Positions 47,436 through 61,246 are shown, counted from the stretch's first letter. The stretch: DNA of 64,000 nucleotides from Cardinalis cardinalis (GCA_014549065.1 JACDOX010000027.1:5347257-5411256), one strand, 5' to 3'. Notes: generated by a model not told the origin, from the letters alone. Numbers and translations: made by a program.

Positions 47436-50400
47436 TTTTTTACAAGATTAAATTTCATGTTCCTTGTTCTGTTTCTGAAGTCTGGTGCANACTTAATCCT
47501 TCCTACAAGACTTTGATCAGCATAGCTCTGTCTGCTTCTGTGGTATACATGGATGCATAAGTTCTCATAGGCTGGGGTTCATCCTGGTCTTTGCAAGGTG
47601 ATTGCCCAACCTTCAGTCTGACTCTTTCTGGACAGTGCAAGCTAATAGAGGACTGAAAATCACATCCATATAGAGGTGACTGGTGTCAGTTGTGGGTTTG
47701 GGAGCCTTGGAGTTTTGGTCCAGACAGATACTGAGNGCAGTGTCAGTTACAGAAGGGCTGCCTATGCCTAATGCCATCCATCTGAACACACTGGTGTTCA
47801 GAGCATGAATGAAATTTTTCTTGTGTATGTTTCACTCAAAATGAAAACCAAACATAGAAGTGTTAAAACTAATAGAATAGAATGGAGAATGCTGTTGCTA
47901 AGCACCACTTAAAAGGCCATTCTTCTCTGAAAAGTGTTGNTAAATACAGTGCTATTTGACTCAGGAGATATAATCCCAGAGTGTATTCAGAATGCTATCT
48001 TCAAATGCTAACAATAAAAATAAAGGGGCTTTTCCCCCCCTTATATTTTACTTGTGTTAGCACAGCAGAGTCAGCATCTCTAAACNTGAGCTCTTTATTT
48101 CTTTTCACCTGTCAGTAGAGTGGTTCTGAATATTCTGCTTACAAACCCCAAATCATCCTGTGTAGTGTGCAATGCAGTGGCCATTGCACAACTAAGGCAG
48201 GGTGAAGGATGAGGCTGGAAAGGACACCAGTGGGCAAGCTGGACTCACATAGTTGCTGTTTACTGTTAGAACTTCCAGAAGTTTTTCAACCAATCTAGAA
48301 AATGACAATTTGGTGAACTGGAAATATTTCACCTATGAGACATGGAGTTTGAGCAGCATTAGGAGTAGTGATCCTCAGTCCAACTGAGAACATCAGTTCT
48401 GTCAGGAGTTGGGGCTACAGCGCTGTAATCTGTGGCAGGATTTCCACATTTCCTGGACAATGAGGGGAGACTCGAGGAACTCAGAAATGTCATGCTTTCT
48501 CACTCCATTATAGAGACCTGGAGGCCAAGCAGAACCCACCTTGTTCCAAAACTCTCCTGGTAAGGCTAGACTGAATCACATACATCCCAGGAAACTGAAG
48601 TTTTCTAGGGGAAGGCAAGGCTAGACTATTCCATTTTTGAGATGCAGGTGCACAAATTCCTGAAGTGCCCAGGGATATTGTCCTAATCAAAACATGGTAC
48701 ATGCTATCACTAATACCAGAAGCATGAAAAATTTTTAACCCAGTTTACATTAATGGGGATGAATAAAGACTTCTTCAACAGGAGGAAAGATCAATAGAAA
48801 AAGTAAAGAGAATTCTGAACTGAAGCCAGTTGGCAGGAAAAAAACAATTGCNCTGGAATGTTCAAATAAAGATATTGAACCATGCTTAATGGTGAAATAT
48901 GATTTTATTAATTGGGACTCCCTGTCAAAATCCATTGAAAAACTGGCTGAGTACTGAGAGAAAAGTTCANGTCCCTTGCTGCTAAGGTCACTTTGTAGCT
49001 GGAACATCCCTGTGGGCATCCTGGAACACAGCAGCACAGCCCCAGGCTTGACCAAGATCCATTGCAATGCACATATCCTCTCAGCTTTGCTCCTCTGGAA
49101 CCCCTGAAGAATTGCACAGCTGTCAGTTTTTGGCCTTCCAGGTTGTTCAGTGATATGCCAGTGACTGAAACACATATCCCTCCTCTCAGAGTAGCCTTCA
49201 GGTTTTTGGGGCTGTATATATACCTGCTCTCTTGCAGAAACATTATACACCAGAACTATAAGAAATCTCACTATCATTTTTACAGGGCAGCAGACCTAAT
49301 GTCATCCATCCCCTATGGCTTGCAAGCCTCAGGTTTGGCTGCTCATCTAAATACAAAGATGAGCTCTGCCATCTTACANTTATTTCTTCCCCAACCTGTG
49401 TTGCCCTTTTACTCTGAATATTAAATCTTTCTTGAAAATACATCTGTCATTATGTGGTGCTTCTTGTGCATAAGCTTTCGTGGCACCTTGAAATTTTGCA
49501 ACATGTCCACAACCTCTCAGCAAATCACTGAATTTGGCAACTAAAGAACACAACACAAAGTGCCTTTTTCGTGGTTCAGAACATGCTATAAGCTGGCTGG
49601 TACAACCCCAGAATCAAGGAGGAAGTTTGATAAGGTTTAAGCTTGCTGGAGTAGTTTCTCTCAGAAATGTGCCTGGTAGTAACAAATCTGTAGTAGTGGA
49701 GTTGTTCCATTTACCNGTTAGTATGTTACTGTATCAGAGAGAGAGGTAAAGTGGGGCCCAGGTGCAGCACTGCCACAATTTAAATAGCATTTCTAGCAGG
49801 GATTTACTGTGGGAAGCTGCAAGCTCTAGTGTGTGGGTATGTGTATGTGCATGGCTGTACCTGCACAGACATGCAGAAGTCTGCCTTGTTTGCNGAGCAG
49901 GTGCAGTTCTTTCCCCTGTGCTGGACACATGTGTCCTCNGGGGCCTCTTGGTTCAGTTCTGCACTGAGCTGGAGCTGGATGATGCTTGGGTTTTGTGTGG
50001 ATGGTGTGGTTAATCCAGCTTTGTGCACTGCCAGTTTAGAAACNAAAAAAGCATGGAGGACTTGACTGCAGTGGGCACTGAGACTCTGGCACAGTAACTG
50101 AGGAGTTAGTCNTACAATATTTCTTTAGGAACTGCAGCCGCTGAACAAGTAAGTAACTATTTACTGTCAGCTGTGTTAAGGAAATCAATTTTCTTTCATT
50201 TTAAATCTTGCCTCCATGCTTTTCNTTAATGCTTTTGAAGAACTGTGATCCTCCTCAGTTGCTGTAGCCTGACAAGGTGTGTATTAGCAAAAGGCCAAAT
50301 GTGGAACACAATGCTGTGATGAATTTTCTGTTTCAGCTGCTTTTCAGAAGGAACTTGTAAACCAGATAAATTTTGTCTGCAAACAAAGACACTATAAAGC

Positions 50401-53400
50401 AGTCACAGATGTTTCTTTTTAAGCACAGCGTAAATAAGAGTACTCATAAAACTTTTATGGACTGTATCTGTACCTTTTTTCTGCAATGTTATAGAAAAAN
50501 ATTATTAACTCCCTTCTATCATCAAAACAAAAATAGAATTTTGCCCTACTTTCCTGGTGAAAAACATTCNAAGTGTATTTCTGTACATGCATCACTATAC
50601 GACTCCTGGTAGCCTGTAAAAATAAATGTTGACTCTTTCATCACCATGTGGTTAGTTAGGCTAGTGTCAGAGAAAATACAAAAATTTTGGCCATACATGT
50701 AATGACTATAGTTCAGTGACACACNAGATCCTTTTGTCCTCTGAGTACCTTTTATGTCGGTGGATCATGTTTGCATAGCCAGAAATCAGCACAATGAAGC
50801 CTTATGGTACTCAAATTTATTTTTCATTGCAGGGACTAGCATTTTTAAAAATTTTGAGTGTATTTCAGCTTTAACTCACAAGATTTTACACAGTCTTACT
50901 GAATCTTTTGTAGTTAAGAATTTGACAGTGGTTAGATTAGAGTTTGACTTCTGCAAATTTGTAACAAAAATTTATAAACTTGTAACAGAGTATCAGATAC
51001 CTGCAGTTACTGCTTCAATTATCATAAATGGAAGAGCGGTTTCTCAGTGAATACAAGTTGGATACTTCTATGAGAATTAAAAAGATACTATTAAACCGGA
51101 AAAAAACATTTTCTACAATCTGATGGAAGTGTCTTTAGGAAGTGAAGACCCTTGGTGTTCACAAGCAGTAGCTGTGTAGGTAGTTGTGTTCAGTACCTGA
51201 TTCATCTTCAGCTAAGCAGATTTGCTGTAAACTGAAATTAAAGATATTATATCAGAAAATATAAAGTATTTCCAGTTTGCTAGAGTTCTTTCCCTTCTTA
51301 TGTGAGCAAAGACTTCTGCCATAGAGCTTAAAAACATACAATGAATATATGAAATAAAATTTCCATCAGTCAGACCAGCACTCCCTAAACACACTGATAT
51401 TGTGTGTAAACTGTACCCAATTTTCAGGCAATCCCTTTATGGCAGCTCTTTGCAGAGGTCTTGCAGCAAGAGAAGCCACGAGGGTACTGTTCAACAGAAA
51501 CAAAAGAATGCCTCTTCTCTGTTTTGCGTTGTACAAGGTTCTCTGCTTGAAATGCTGTCTCAATAAAAAGTACAATGCAAAAAATAAGTACTGGGTGAAA
51601 AGCTCCTTCATAAGTCTGTCTGTAACTGTCTCATCTGTAGCTCTCTCAGCAGATAACAGTGACTGAAAAAAGAAGTAAGAGACCTTCTTCATTCAGAAGG
51701 TAATGTGAAAGTTTGAGAACATTNAGCATTTATATGTCCTTGGAAGCTTAGAAAAATTAGGGTACTGGCAAATCACAACATCATCCTGGGGATACTCCTA
51801 TGCTTCTTTTGTTATTTTTGGNATTGTGTTAATGCCAAGGTTTTATACTTGGATCACCTTTCTTTCTTACTTGTTTCTTTCCTTTCTTTTCCACCCCAGG
51901 CCCCCTTAAGAAGCAGAAAAAACTATAAATGCTTTAATGATGCCTTTGTAGTACTAAACCACTTTCGAAGAACCTTTAAAGCTGTTCCTAAATACCTCAA
52001 CCTTGCTAAATCACTTTAACAGTACATTCTTATCTGTGTCTCTGTCAAAGCAGGTAGTCATGGAGGCTTATCTGTGCATGTTCAATATCCTAAATCTGTC
52101 CAAGATAAGGACAACATGGAAAAAGNAGTAGAAAACTGTAAGGTGTATGAAAATGTTAAAAACGTTGAGAGAAATTTTCTTTTATGTAAACCCACTTAAT
52201 TTTAGTTATTTTGGACTCTGTTTGAAAGGTTAAGTGGCAGGTGGATTTTGTTTTGCTGACATTTGAACCTCTCCAATGCAGATGTGTACAGCAGTGGTAC
52301 TTGCCTGAAGGTGGTATAGCTAGACAAGAGGAACAGGCATGTCTAAAATAGGTCAGAGGAACCAGCTGCCAAAACTCGCCCATTTCTCTCTTGTGCCTGT
52401 AAAAACAGCCTCAAATGTTAAATACCTTCTTTGCAAATGTCCAGTGTTCAGCAAGATGAACCACACTCATAATGTCTCACAGATATTGATTAGCAAAATA
52501 TATTAAGCAATAGGAGAGGTGTTAACTGCTGTTGAGATAGAAAGGTCCTGCTTTAAAAAAAATCATTGTCAGATCAGGCACAGAAGAAAAAGAATGGAAC
52601 AAAGGCAAGATTTCATATGTTTTTTGGGAAGTAGAGTCATGGTTAACAGGTTAAACCAGTTTCAATCATCTTGAAATTAACCATCCCTGAGGTTAATGGG
52701 AAAGCTGAATTTCCCAAGAGATATTTGTCCCAGTTGAGCTTTATCAAATACATTGACCTATTTTTTAGTGTCTAGGCTGGGATATTGATTTTTCAGGATA
52801 TTTCATAGCATTTTATGTGTTCCAGACACAATGGATAATTTTTTCAATCTATAGCTGTGCTCCTGCCATGTCACCTCCAAGCCAACATGAAGTTGTCTGA
52901 TTAGAATAGCTCATCCAGTACTCCCAAAATAATTTATAACTGGCAAATGAAGAAATTGGCTCTCACCACTGAAATCCCACTGCCTCTACATATGGCCTTT
53001 TTTCTCTAATTCCACCTTCTACTCCCAAAATATCTTCAGCCCTCTGCAACTAAGTAGCTGTGAGTCCTGCAAGGAAATAATCTTCACTTTTCACCCTAAA
53101 CCTAGTCAATAAAAATAACCAATNCTGAACTGCTGAATGAAGCAAACATTAATGTAGAGTCCCGTGCCTAATCTGTATCCTATTTAAAGCGGATATAATA
53201 AAAAATGCCTAGATTAGGATATTGCTTGCCTCCTGATAGTTTGACTTTGGAGTCCAATAGTGTCTCTTCTTTTAAAATTAAGAAACTAGAAATGGTATCT
53301 TGCATNCTACCACTCACAGGCTAACTGCAGGTTAAGATGTCTGGATTCAGAGTTCATACCTCTCCCATTTGAGCTAGTTGAACAACTGACGATAATAATA

Positions 53401-55091
53401 AGCTGTCTGCCCTCTGTGGACACCAGAAATTCAAGGAGGGCTAAGACAGTAATTTTCCTTGTGAATTTCAGAGGTGTTTTGTTAAAACCAAGGAATGGGA
53501 GAAATGAAGCTCTCTAGGATCGATTCCACCTTCTGAAGAGAGACATGTAACNATTACTTACAGACTAGTTTGACTTTTATACCTTCCAAGCTGATGGTTA
53601 TTCTGCCACTCATATGTTTTCTCCTCACANTCTGTTCCTATTTTTNTTTTCTCTTTTTTCTTTCTGTCTCTTCCTACATCTTTTATTCACCCTGGTATCT
53701 TTTCTGTCCACTGTTTACTTCTTTGCACAAAATCAGAATGGGTAAGTTTAGTTTATCCTTTTTGAGTCAACTGAATCATAGACATTGACATTTGAACCAG
53801 CTTCTCAGAGCTTCCTCTGTATCCTCTGCAGAGAAATAAACCTTTCCAAGCACAGCTCATACCATCATCAAATACACAGGTAACATCAGATATAGCTAAA
53901 ATATAATGTCTAAGATCAGTTACCCCTCATGAAAAACCTATTTTTTCCATTGACTCTANACAGTCTATTCCAGATCCTAATGTCTTCCTTTCTAGGAGGC
54001 AAAAGGTGTAGGGCACATGAATCCTCTCTGGAGCTTTCTNTTCTCCTATGGGAATAGGACATTAGTTCAGGGGAAAGAGTGGGCACAAAGAAAAAGGTCC
54101 TTTATAGTCTTAGGGATAGCACCCAGGATCAACAGGAGTGGTCCTGGNATAAGGTCAGTTTAATGTGTGAAGGTACAGCTGGGGGACTGGAGCTTCATGG
54201 GCTGTGCTACNCTCAAGTGCTGGCATCATCTACAGAGAATTTGGTGCTACCAGAAGTTGGGTGTATNGGGATGTGTGAATTCTCTGCTGAGGACAGGCAA
54301 TACCCATTTCACAGATCACAGGTCTATGCAGACCCAGCTGAATCGGCGCTCACAAATTCAGCCTTGCTTGACCCTGCTCAATATGTGTGTTTTCCTGGGG
54401 ATTGTAGAATGTTAAAAAAAAATACACAGAAAGAATATCTGTGTCAACTACGTTCTTAGAAACAACCAGCACAGNTTGATTTTAATTTTTGATCTTCTGG
54501 GAGCGGGGTGATGGGAGAGGATAGGTGAGGGAGGAGGGNCTGAGGCAGGCATCTCAAATAGAAACCTTCAGCCTGTGTGGCTGGTGAAGCTCTTAACCAC
54601 AACTACAGATCTACAGGATTATTCAATCAAAAATATGCATGTTATTCAAGTTGTTTAAGGTGAATATTTTTTATATAGTTTTCTTTCATTGACATTCAGG
54701 GGAAAGAATAGAATCCATATTTTCAGTTGGGATTGTTTTTATCAGTTTAAAGCAGGTCAGTGTCATAACTTTCTTTCCTGTATTCTTCATATCTCNATGT
54801 ACTGGAAGCTGTTTCTAAGGGGAGACTAGGAGAAATGTCAGGCTTTTCAACCTGCTTCCATTTTCAATCCAGCCTGCTTTGCTCTTAAAATACCAAACCT
54901 TCTGGGAGCCTCTCTACATGACATGGACTATAAAAGGTATCAATAACAACAGCAGTTCCTGCTGTGGAAGGGACTGTAATTGCAAATGCCTAGGATCTGG
55001 AGCTTCATTATAAAGAAGGCAAATATTCTGCAGTCTGGTTCTCTTGGGTATATTCTGTCTTTCCCTAACAAATCACCACTTCAAGAGTGAG

Positions 55092-55125
55092 TTTTATTTT
55101 TATTTATTTACTTATTTATTTACTT
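55092..55125. repeat. (TTTA)n simple repeat
   Basis: TTTATTTTTATTTATTTACT TATTTATTTACT; imperfect TTTA units. Confidence 0.9.
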
Positions 55126-56715
55126 TAAGAAATAATTGAGCACAAACCAGTGCANCTCTACAAGCAGCAGAATATTGAATGTGAAAAAATAAGCTACTGG
55201 AAAACAATTTNAAAAATAATAATAGTAATAATAGAAGAGTAAATGTTTTACTTGCATTTTTGTGTTAGTCTCTGATTTAAAGCTTGATGACCACACACTT
55301 GGACTGAATTCCCAACAAGACATATTTCTCCTTGTGTACATAAATAAGATGTGTTTGTATAGCTGTAAGTCCTGAGTTTGCAGTGTAGCTTGGTGCTTAT
55401 AATAGAGGAATAAATATTAGTTTTATGCTTGATAATTTTAACAGCATTTGAAAAATAGGACATAATAAAATATAAACATAATATTTTAAAATATAGACAT
55501 GTATTTTCTTTACTCACAGGTTTATATTTCACCTCTGTACACAGTGACAGCTTGCTAAGTAAAAGCACATTTGCAACATAACTTGCCTGCAGTCATTAGC
55601 TTCTTTCTACTTTTTAAGCTATTCCTTTTAAATTACTGCAAAGTAATCTCACCAGAAAAATGTTTCTGTCCATTGTTTTTGGCACTGTGCCTTATTAAGA
55701 TATTTTTAGTTGTCTGTTCTCATTTTACAGTTCATATGAATATATGAACACCAAAACTTACTGCCCAAAGCACTATTTCCTGCCTTCTGCAGGTGTTTAA
55801 CTTCCACATATCAGCTCTGAAGTTTATGAGATTTGCAGGTTATGGGCACCTTTTTGAAGATTGTGCTACTAACTTATTATTCTGCAAACTTAGATCAATT
55901 ATTCCTACTAATAAATATCCTGCACCAAATCACACATTAATGATGAAGCGCTACATTAGTGTGAATTTTTTTTTGAAAACAGAGTAACTATATAAAAAAT
56001 TATAGTCATTGAAGGCTGTGAAGAGCCCTTGTTTGACTGTTTAGATGATACCTCTGTAATTCCATGCATTGCATGTGATTTCTCCTGCNTTTGTACCATT
56101 TCTCATAACAAAAGAACACATTCCCAGGTGAGCCCCTTCTGTTACAAGTATTAAACTCAATACAGCGTAGCTATAAAATATAACATTTAAATGCTGTTAT
56201 TTTATACAGAATATTAAGAAAGATCTGTTCTTAAAGCTGTTTCTCCTAAACCTTGGGAAAATTGTTTCTGAAGTAAACAACCTNAGAATGCTGTTGGTGT
56301 TCCTGAATATCTGGGCATTTTGGTTCATTTCAGTATAGCTGTGCTCCAGTTTATTCCAGCCTTGGCACTGTTTGCAAAAACACTCTTGCCAACCCTGAAC
56401 AAACCACCTAATCCAGTCCAACCTCCCCAGAGAGATTAATCCTTCATGTGACACTGAAAAGCACTGAAAAGTCACAGACATCCTTTTGGAAGCTTGACTC
56501 TTTCAAAGTGCGTGACTGCCAGCTCTTCCAAAATACTCCTCAGAATATTTGCTTCTGTACTGAGAAACAGTTCTTACCCTTAAAAGCACCAACTAGGTAT
56601 TCCACTGCCAGCCACCAGAGAATCCACTAGGGCACAGAAACACATGTGCATCTGTCTTTCTAGCCATCAAGGCTCTCCCAGAACCCAAGAGCTGTTCCAG
56701 AAACTCACAAAACTC

Positions 56716-56742
56716 CCATCCATCCATCCATCCATCCATCCA
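56716..56742. repeat. (CATC)n microsatellite
   Basis: About six and a half copies of CATC. On the minus strand it reads as a spurious Trp-Met-Asp-Gly repeat. Confidence 0.95.
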
Positions 56743-58121
56743 CCTTTCCGACACTTGCACTGTAGAGTCAGATTGATCTGAAGGACTACAGGTGTCTAGT
56801 GGTGGTTGTGAGTTCTCCAAGCTGCTAGAGCTCTCTCTGGTGTCACATTTTCCTCTTGATGACAACCAGCCTTGTGCATGCCCATCCATCTGCCTAAATG
56901 CAAACCCAGGTGNACGTGGATGCTCTTTCCATAGCTGCAGGCTCTCAGTGTCACAGCAGAATTTTTGCACTTTGTTAAAAAGTCAGCCGTACAAAAGGGT
57001 CCAGCGTTCCAGCCTTGCAGTCAGGCTGTGCTCTGGTATTTGCAAAAATATTGAATTATTGCTTGGTAATTCAAGAGTAAGTCTCTGAGGTTGCTGCCTG
57101 AGAAGTGAGGAGCAGCAGAAGAGGGATCATCTGCTTACACCTGCCAAGCGCCAACAGAGGTTGGNGTTTTAGACTGAACCAAAGTAGTTGTGTGATATTA
57201 TGGGTAGGATGGGTATTGAGTAAATAGAATATAGGCATATCCTCTTCTGCTACCTCTGCCACAGAGGCAGGGGAGAAGAAGGGATAGTTAACAGCACTAA
57301 AATGTTTGGAATTGACCAACCTTTTGTATGCAAGAGCTGGAGGTATGGATATCTCTTTGTTTTCACATGCCAAACAGTGAAATGGCATATGTTTTGAGAG
57401 GCCCTTTCCCTGTTTCTTTAGAGTTGCATCCACTCCTCTTCAGTGTCTACAGTAAATTCAGGCTTTTTGTTCTTACTGAGGGTATAGGAGAGTGTAGCAA
57501 TAGGAGAGGGAACTGGATTTTCTTTCCTTTCTACTGCCATAGCAGCAAAGTCATTCTTTATGTGTGATTGTCACCTATGCTAATGTGCTGAAGACAAAGT
57601 CTGTGCAGCTGTGGAAGAGACTACAGGTTTTGAAATCAGCAGGGTAACAGAACTATAAACAATGGCCTAACATTGTTTGCCAGTCTTTTGATACTAGTAA
57701 AGATGTAGGTAGNGAGAATGTGCATCTCCTTTTCAAATCCCAGTCTGATTAGTCAGAGCTGGGAATTAATTCTGTCACCATTTTTTCTGCATTTAATATA
57801 AGACAATTCACATGAAGTCACTAGNGGACAGCAGGGGTGAGCTAAACACAGACATTAAAGTGTCCCTTTCTTAGGCTTAAAAATGAAAAATCTTGAAACC
57901 GGTTTGTCGATGTAGATTAGCAAAGCAATNGGCTGAGATGATGAGGGCTATTTTTCTCTGGTGTCATCTCTCCAATACACCTTTATAACCTATGCATTGC
58001 TAAAGGGCTATATGCTAAAGAGTGTGCTAAAAAATTCTTTACATCTCTTTCCAAGAACAGGAATAGCTTTGGAAAGCCTCACATATAAANAGAACTGTAA
58101 ATATTCTGTTCAAAAATAACA

Positions 58122-58193
58122 AGTCAAACCCTTAGGTTTATTTATTATTATTTATTTAATTTTATTTAATTAGTCAAACCCTTTGTTTATTTT
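58122..58193. repeat. Duplicated AGTCAAACCCTT segments flanking a (TTTA)n tract
   Basis: AGTCAAACCCTTAGGTTTATTT is followed by TTTA-rich sequence and then AGTCAAACCCTTTGTTTATTT. Two near-identical segments therefore bracket the simple repeat, with the second starting about 50 bp after the first. This suggests a local duplication or slippage event. Confidence 0.88.
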
Positions 58194-59747
58194 TAACTGA
58201 GTTTGCCTTCAGAATACCCCAAGTGATTTGACTTCACAGTTCTATGGATTTATCATTTGCCAAGTTTCAAATTTTTAAAAATCAAAGCCCTTTTTTTGGA
58301 AGACCACTAACAAGCACAGAAAATGTCCTTTGCACTGCTAACTACATAAAAATGACCCAGATTTAATTTGTTTTGAAAATTATTTGTGGCAAGAAAATAC
58401 TCCCAGGTTGAAGTGTTCTTTGCCAAATGNAGTCTGCAGTGAGAGTCTGCAGGCCAAATTGTGAAACCGCTGAAAAACAGGGCTTTTAGGGGGAATCCTG
58501 ACTTTACCTCTGCCCATCTCCATCTTCACAGAAAACAAGTAATGTTTGCTATTTCATTGCATTCAAAATCAATGTATTTACTTAGTAGATCCATCATTTT
58601 ATGAGAGTTTTAAAAATTTATCCTTAAACTCATTTTATGCTTCCCCAAATCCATATTTTTTATTGATAGTGAAAATGAGATAAAGTCATTGGAAGCAGAC
58701 AATAAAACCTGCATGCATAAGGCAGTTTACTTACTGCTTATGCAAGAGAATGTATGTTTGTTATACTTTTGGTGAACTGTCCAGGCTCTGTTTAAAAAGC
58801 TGATTTTTTCAGTCTGCAGTGATCATACAGTACTTCACTGAATGCTTCTTATCTGAAACCTGGGGTAGTCTATAGTTCTCTAATCTGAAAGCAAAGGCAT
58901 GTCAGACATAAAACAGGAAATGTGGNGATTTTGAGGAGTATTTTGGGTGATTTTGAAAAGTATATCATGGCTAATAAGAAGAAATGCTGCTCTAGGGTAA
59001 AGAAAAAATTTCAGGAGTGAGGAGTGAAGATAGTCTTTAAAAGAGGTTTTAGCTGGGAGACAAGAAACAGGTGCAAAATGAAGCTGGTATTATGCTTGTG
59101 AATAATGATGAAGTTGCATTTGTGTAATGGGTGTTAAGAAATGTATGTTTCTGTGAGAATGGATTCAGAGAGGTGACAGAAATCAAACTGAATAATGGAA
59201 ACCAGACTATCGGGTTTTCAATAGCTGTGTCGGAGAAGAATCTCTTCCTGTAAGTCTTATCCAATACTAACGATGGGAAAAGAGCAGAGAGTGCAGCAGA
59301 GTAATGGAAGAGGAGACTATCAGGTGCATATTCAGAGCTTTTTAATCTATTACTTGTTACTCAGCTCTGACTGGGGCATTAGAGCTGTAGTGATGATGGG
59401 ATGTGAGCTTCAGAATGCATTTTGAGAAACAAAATTTTTCTTTTCTGTCATTAGATTTTTATTCATATTTTACTTAATGGAAACCATGACATTGATGGCT
59501 GGGAGGTTGTGACTGTATACTTGTGAAAATGCCCTTTTTTACAGAGCTTTGAAAAGCATCAACTTGTAGTTTAAACTTTGTACATTATAATTTTGGGAAT
59601 CTGGTGCATTTGGCAGACCTTATGAAATTGCACCTCAGAATAGCTAACTCTTTGGCATGTGAATGCTCCAGAAAATAGTGTGATAAAAGCTGTCCAGTCT
59701 TGCCTTATTTTATGTTTTTCTTTCTCTAAATGACTCAATCTGCTCTT

Positions 59748-59772
59748 TTATATAAATATATATATAAAATAT
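59748..59772. repeat. AT-rich simple repeat
   Basis: TTTATATAAATATATATATAAAA-type tract. Confidence 0.85.
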
Positions 59773-60204
59773 GTTTTGTAAATATCTGCACAAAATGTGC
59801 AAGGGAGATGCCTTGTGACTTCTCTTTCATAATCCCAGTCCAAAGAGATTCAGGACATAGAGCAGTTAAGCAGGAAAAACCATGAGTTTCTCTACTCCCA
59901 TGCCATCAGGGCAAAGGAAGAATCTAGATGTTTTTGCTGTCATGTAAAGTAAAAGAAGTGCTATGGTCCCTCTTCAACTATCCCAAGACTTCAGGGAAAA
60001 CAAGAGGGAATGGGGCTTTTCACATCTCTTCTGGACTAAAGNATCACTACAAAAAAGATGAGACTCCTTCTGCTATGTTTAGTTTGCTGCAAAGAAATGG
60101 GGTAGGCCAAGGTATGGACAGCAACCAGGGGTGCAGGAGGAGGTCAATATGTACACTCATCTCTTGTAGCCTCTTGGTGATGGTTCTGTAAATATNTCAG
60201 CAAC

Positions 60205-61205
60205 TAAAGGAAGGCTAAGGAGAATGACCATCCTTTATTGGATGCAGTGGAAAACATTGTGACAAAGGATGAAGAAAAGACTTCAGGTACTTAATCCCTT
60301 CTTTCCTCAGGCTTTAATAGTAAGACCAGCTGTTCTCAGGGCACCCAGCCCTCTGAGGTGGAGGACAGGAGCAGGGAGCAGAATGAAGCCCCCAGGTCTG
60401 AGGATGGATGGTCAGTGTCCTGCCTCATCACCCAGACACGCACANGTGTATGAGGCCCATTGGGCTNCACCCAGGGGTACTGAGGGAGCTGGTGGAAGGG
60501 CTCACCAAGGCACTCCCCACCATTTACCTACAGTCCTGGCTAAATGTTGGAGATCCCTGCTGACTGGAGGCTGGCAAATGTGATGCTCATCTACAAGAGG
60601 GCTGGAAGGAGAATCCAAGGAACTACTGGCCTGTCAACCTGACCTTGTTGCTGGGAAAGGTCATGGAGCAGATCACCTTGAATGGCAGATCACCTGCCAT
60701 CAACCAGCAGGTACAAGATAACTCAGGAATCAGGCCCAGCCAGCNTGGTTTTAAGAAAGGCAGGTCCTGCTTGACNNACTTGATCTCCTACTGTGACAAN
60801 GAGACCCGCNTGGTTGGATGAGGGAGTGATGCTGATGAAGGATCTGGAGCATAGATGTAATGAGGAATGGTTGAGGGATTTGGGTTGTTCAGCCTGGAGA
60901 AGAGGAGNCTCAGGGGGACCTCATGGCCCTCTACAACTGCCTGAAAGGAGGTAACCAGGTGGGAGTCAGTCTGTTCTCCCAAGTAACAAGNAGTAAGGGA
61001 GGTTTAGATTGGATATTAGGAAAATTTCTTCATGGAAGGGTTTGTCAAGTGTTGGATCAGGCTGGTGTTTGAGTCACCTGCCCTGGAGGCATTCAAAAGA
61101 CACATGGATGTAGGGCTTAGTGACATGGTTTGGTTGTGGCTTTAGTGCTGGGTTAACAGTTGGACTCCATGATTCAAAGGTTTAGTACTTCCACTTTCAA
61201 TACTT
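60205..61205 (+). mobile_element. CR1 LINE, plus strand, with large internal deletion
   Basis: The 5' part (60205-60826) encodes the stretch leading into the CR1 reverse transcriptase. CR1 blocks visible there include GTGACAAAGGATGAAGAAAA G, AAGACCAGCTGTTCTCAGGG, GAGGCCCATTGGGCTNCACC, ACTGGAGGCTGGCAAATGTG, and CTGACCTTGTTGCTGGGAAA GGTCATGGAGCAG. At about 60826 it jumps to the far 3' part: GAAGGATCTGGAGCATAGAT, then TTGTTCAGCCTGGAGAAGAG GAGNCTCAGG, then ATTAGGAAAATTTCTTCATG. The missing middle should hold the catalytic core of the reverse transcriptase, so the element is dead. Frameshifts occur even in the remaining 5' part. The 3' end carries only a degenerate form of the terminal repeat (CCATGATTCAAAGG). 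Nine Ns lie in the first 800 bp, far more than in flanking DNA. Confidence 0.95.
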
Positions 61206-61246
61206 GANCTCATTTCAATAAATGTTTTCTGTCTGCAGATCCTTAC
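61206..61246. other. Spacer between tail-to-tail CR1 copies
   Basis: About 40 bp, including an AATAAATG motif, separating the 3' ends of two opposite CR1 elements. Confidence 0.6.

Larger units (their letters stand above)
47436..60204. other. Unique non-coding DNA
   Basis: About 12.8 kb without a recognised repeat family or gene. It includes AT-rich simple repeats near 55092 and 58131, a CATC microsatellite at 56717, and an (AT)n run near 59748. Minus-strand frames of 175 codons (49277-48750) and 120 codons (57433-57071), and the plus-strand frame of 126 codons (54079-54459), are not recognised as proteins. Each overlaps open frames on the other strand or contains N codons. Confidence 0.55.

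Noticed and set aside
48750..49277. 175-codon minus-strand ATG frame
   Set aside because: It contains two N codons, overlaps open frames of 111 (minus) and 120 (plus) codons, and has no family features.
50590..50612. ACTATACGACTC, slightly like a phage promoter or vector sequence
   Set aside because: The order of bases does not match the real promoter and no vector sequence surrounds it.
54079..54459. 126-codon plus-strand frame
   Set aside because: Three N codons, a shifted frame of 82 codons open in parallel, and no recognisable domain.
56593..56970. Minus-strand frame with a Trp-Met-Asp-Gly repeat
   Set aside because: It is the translation of the (CATC)n microsatellite.
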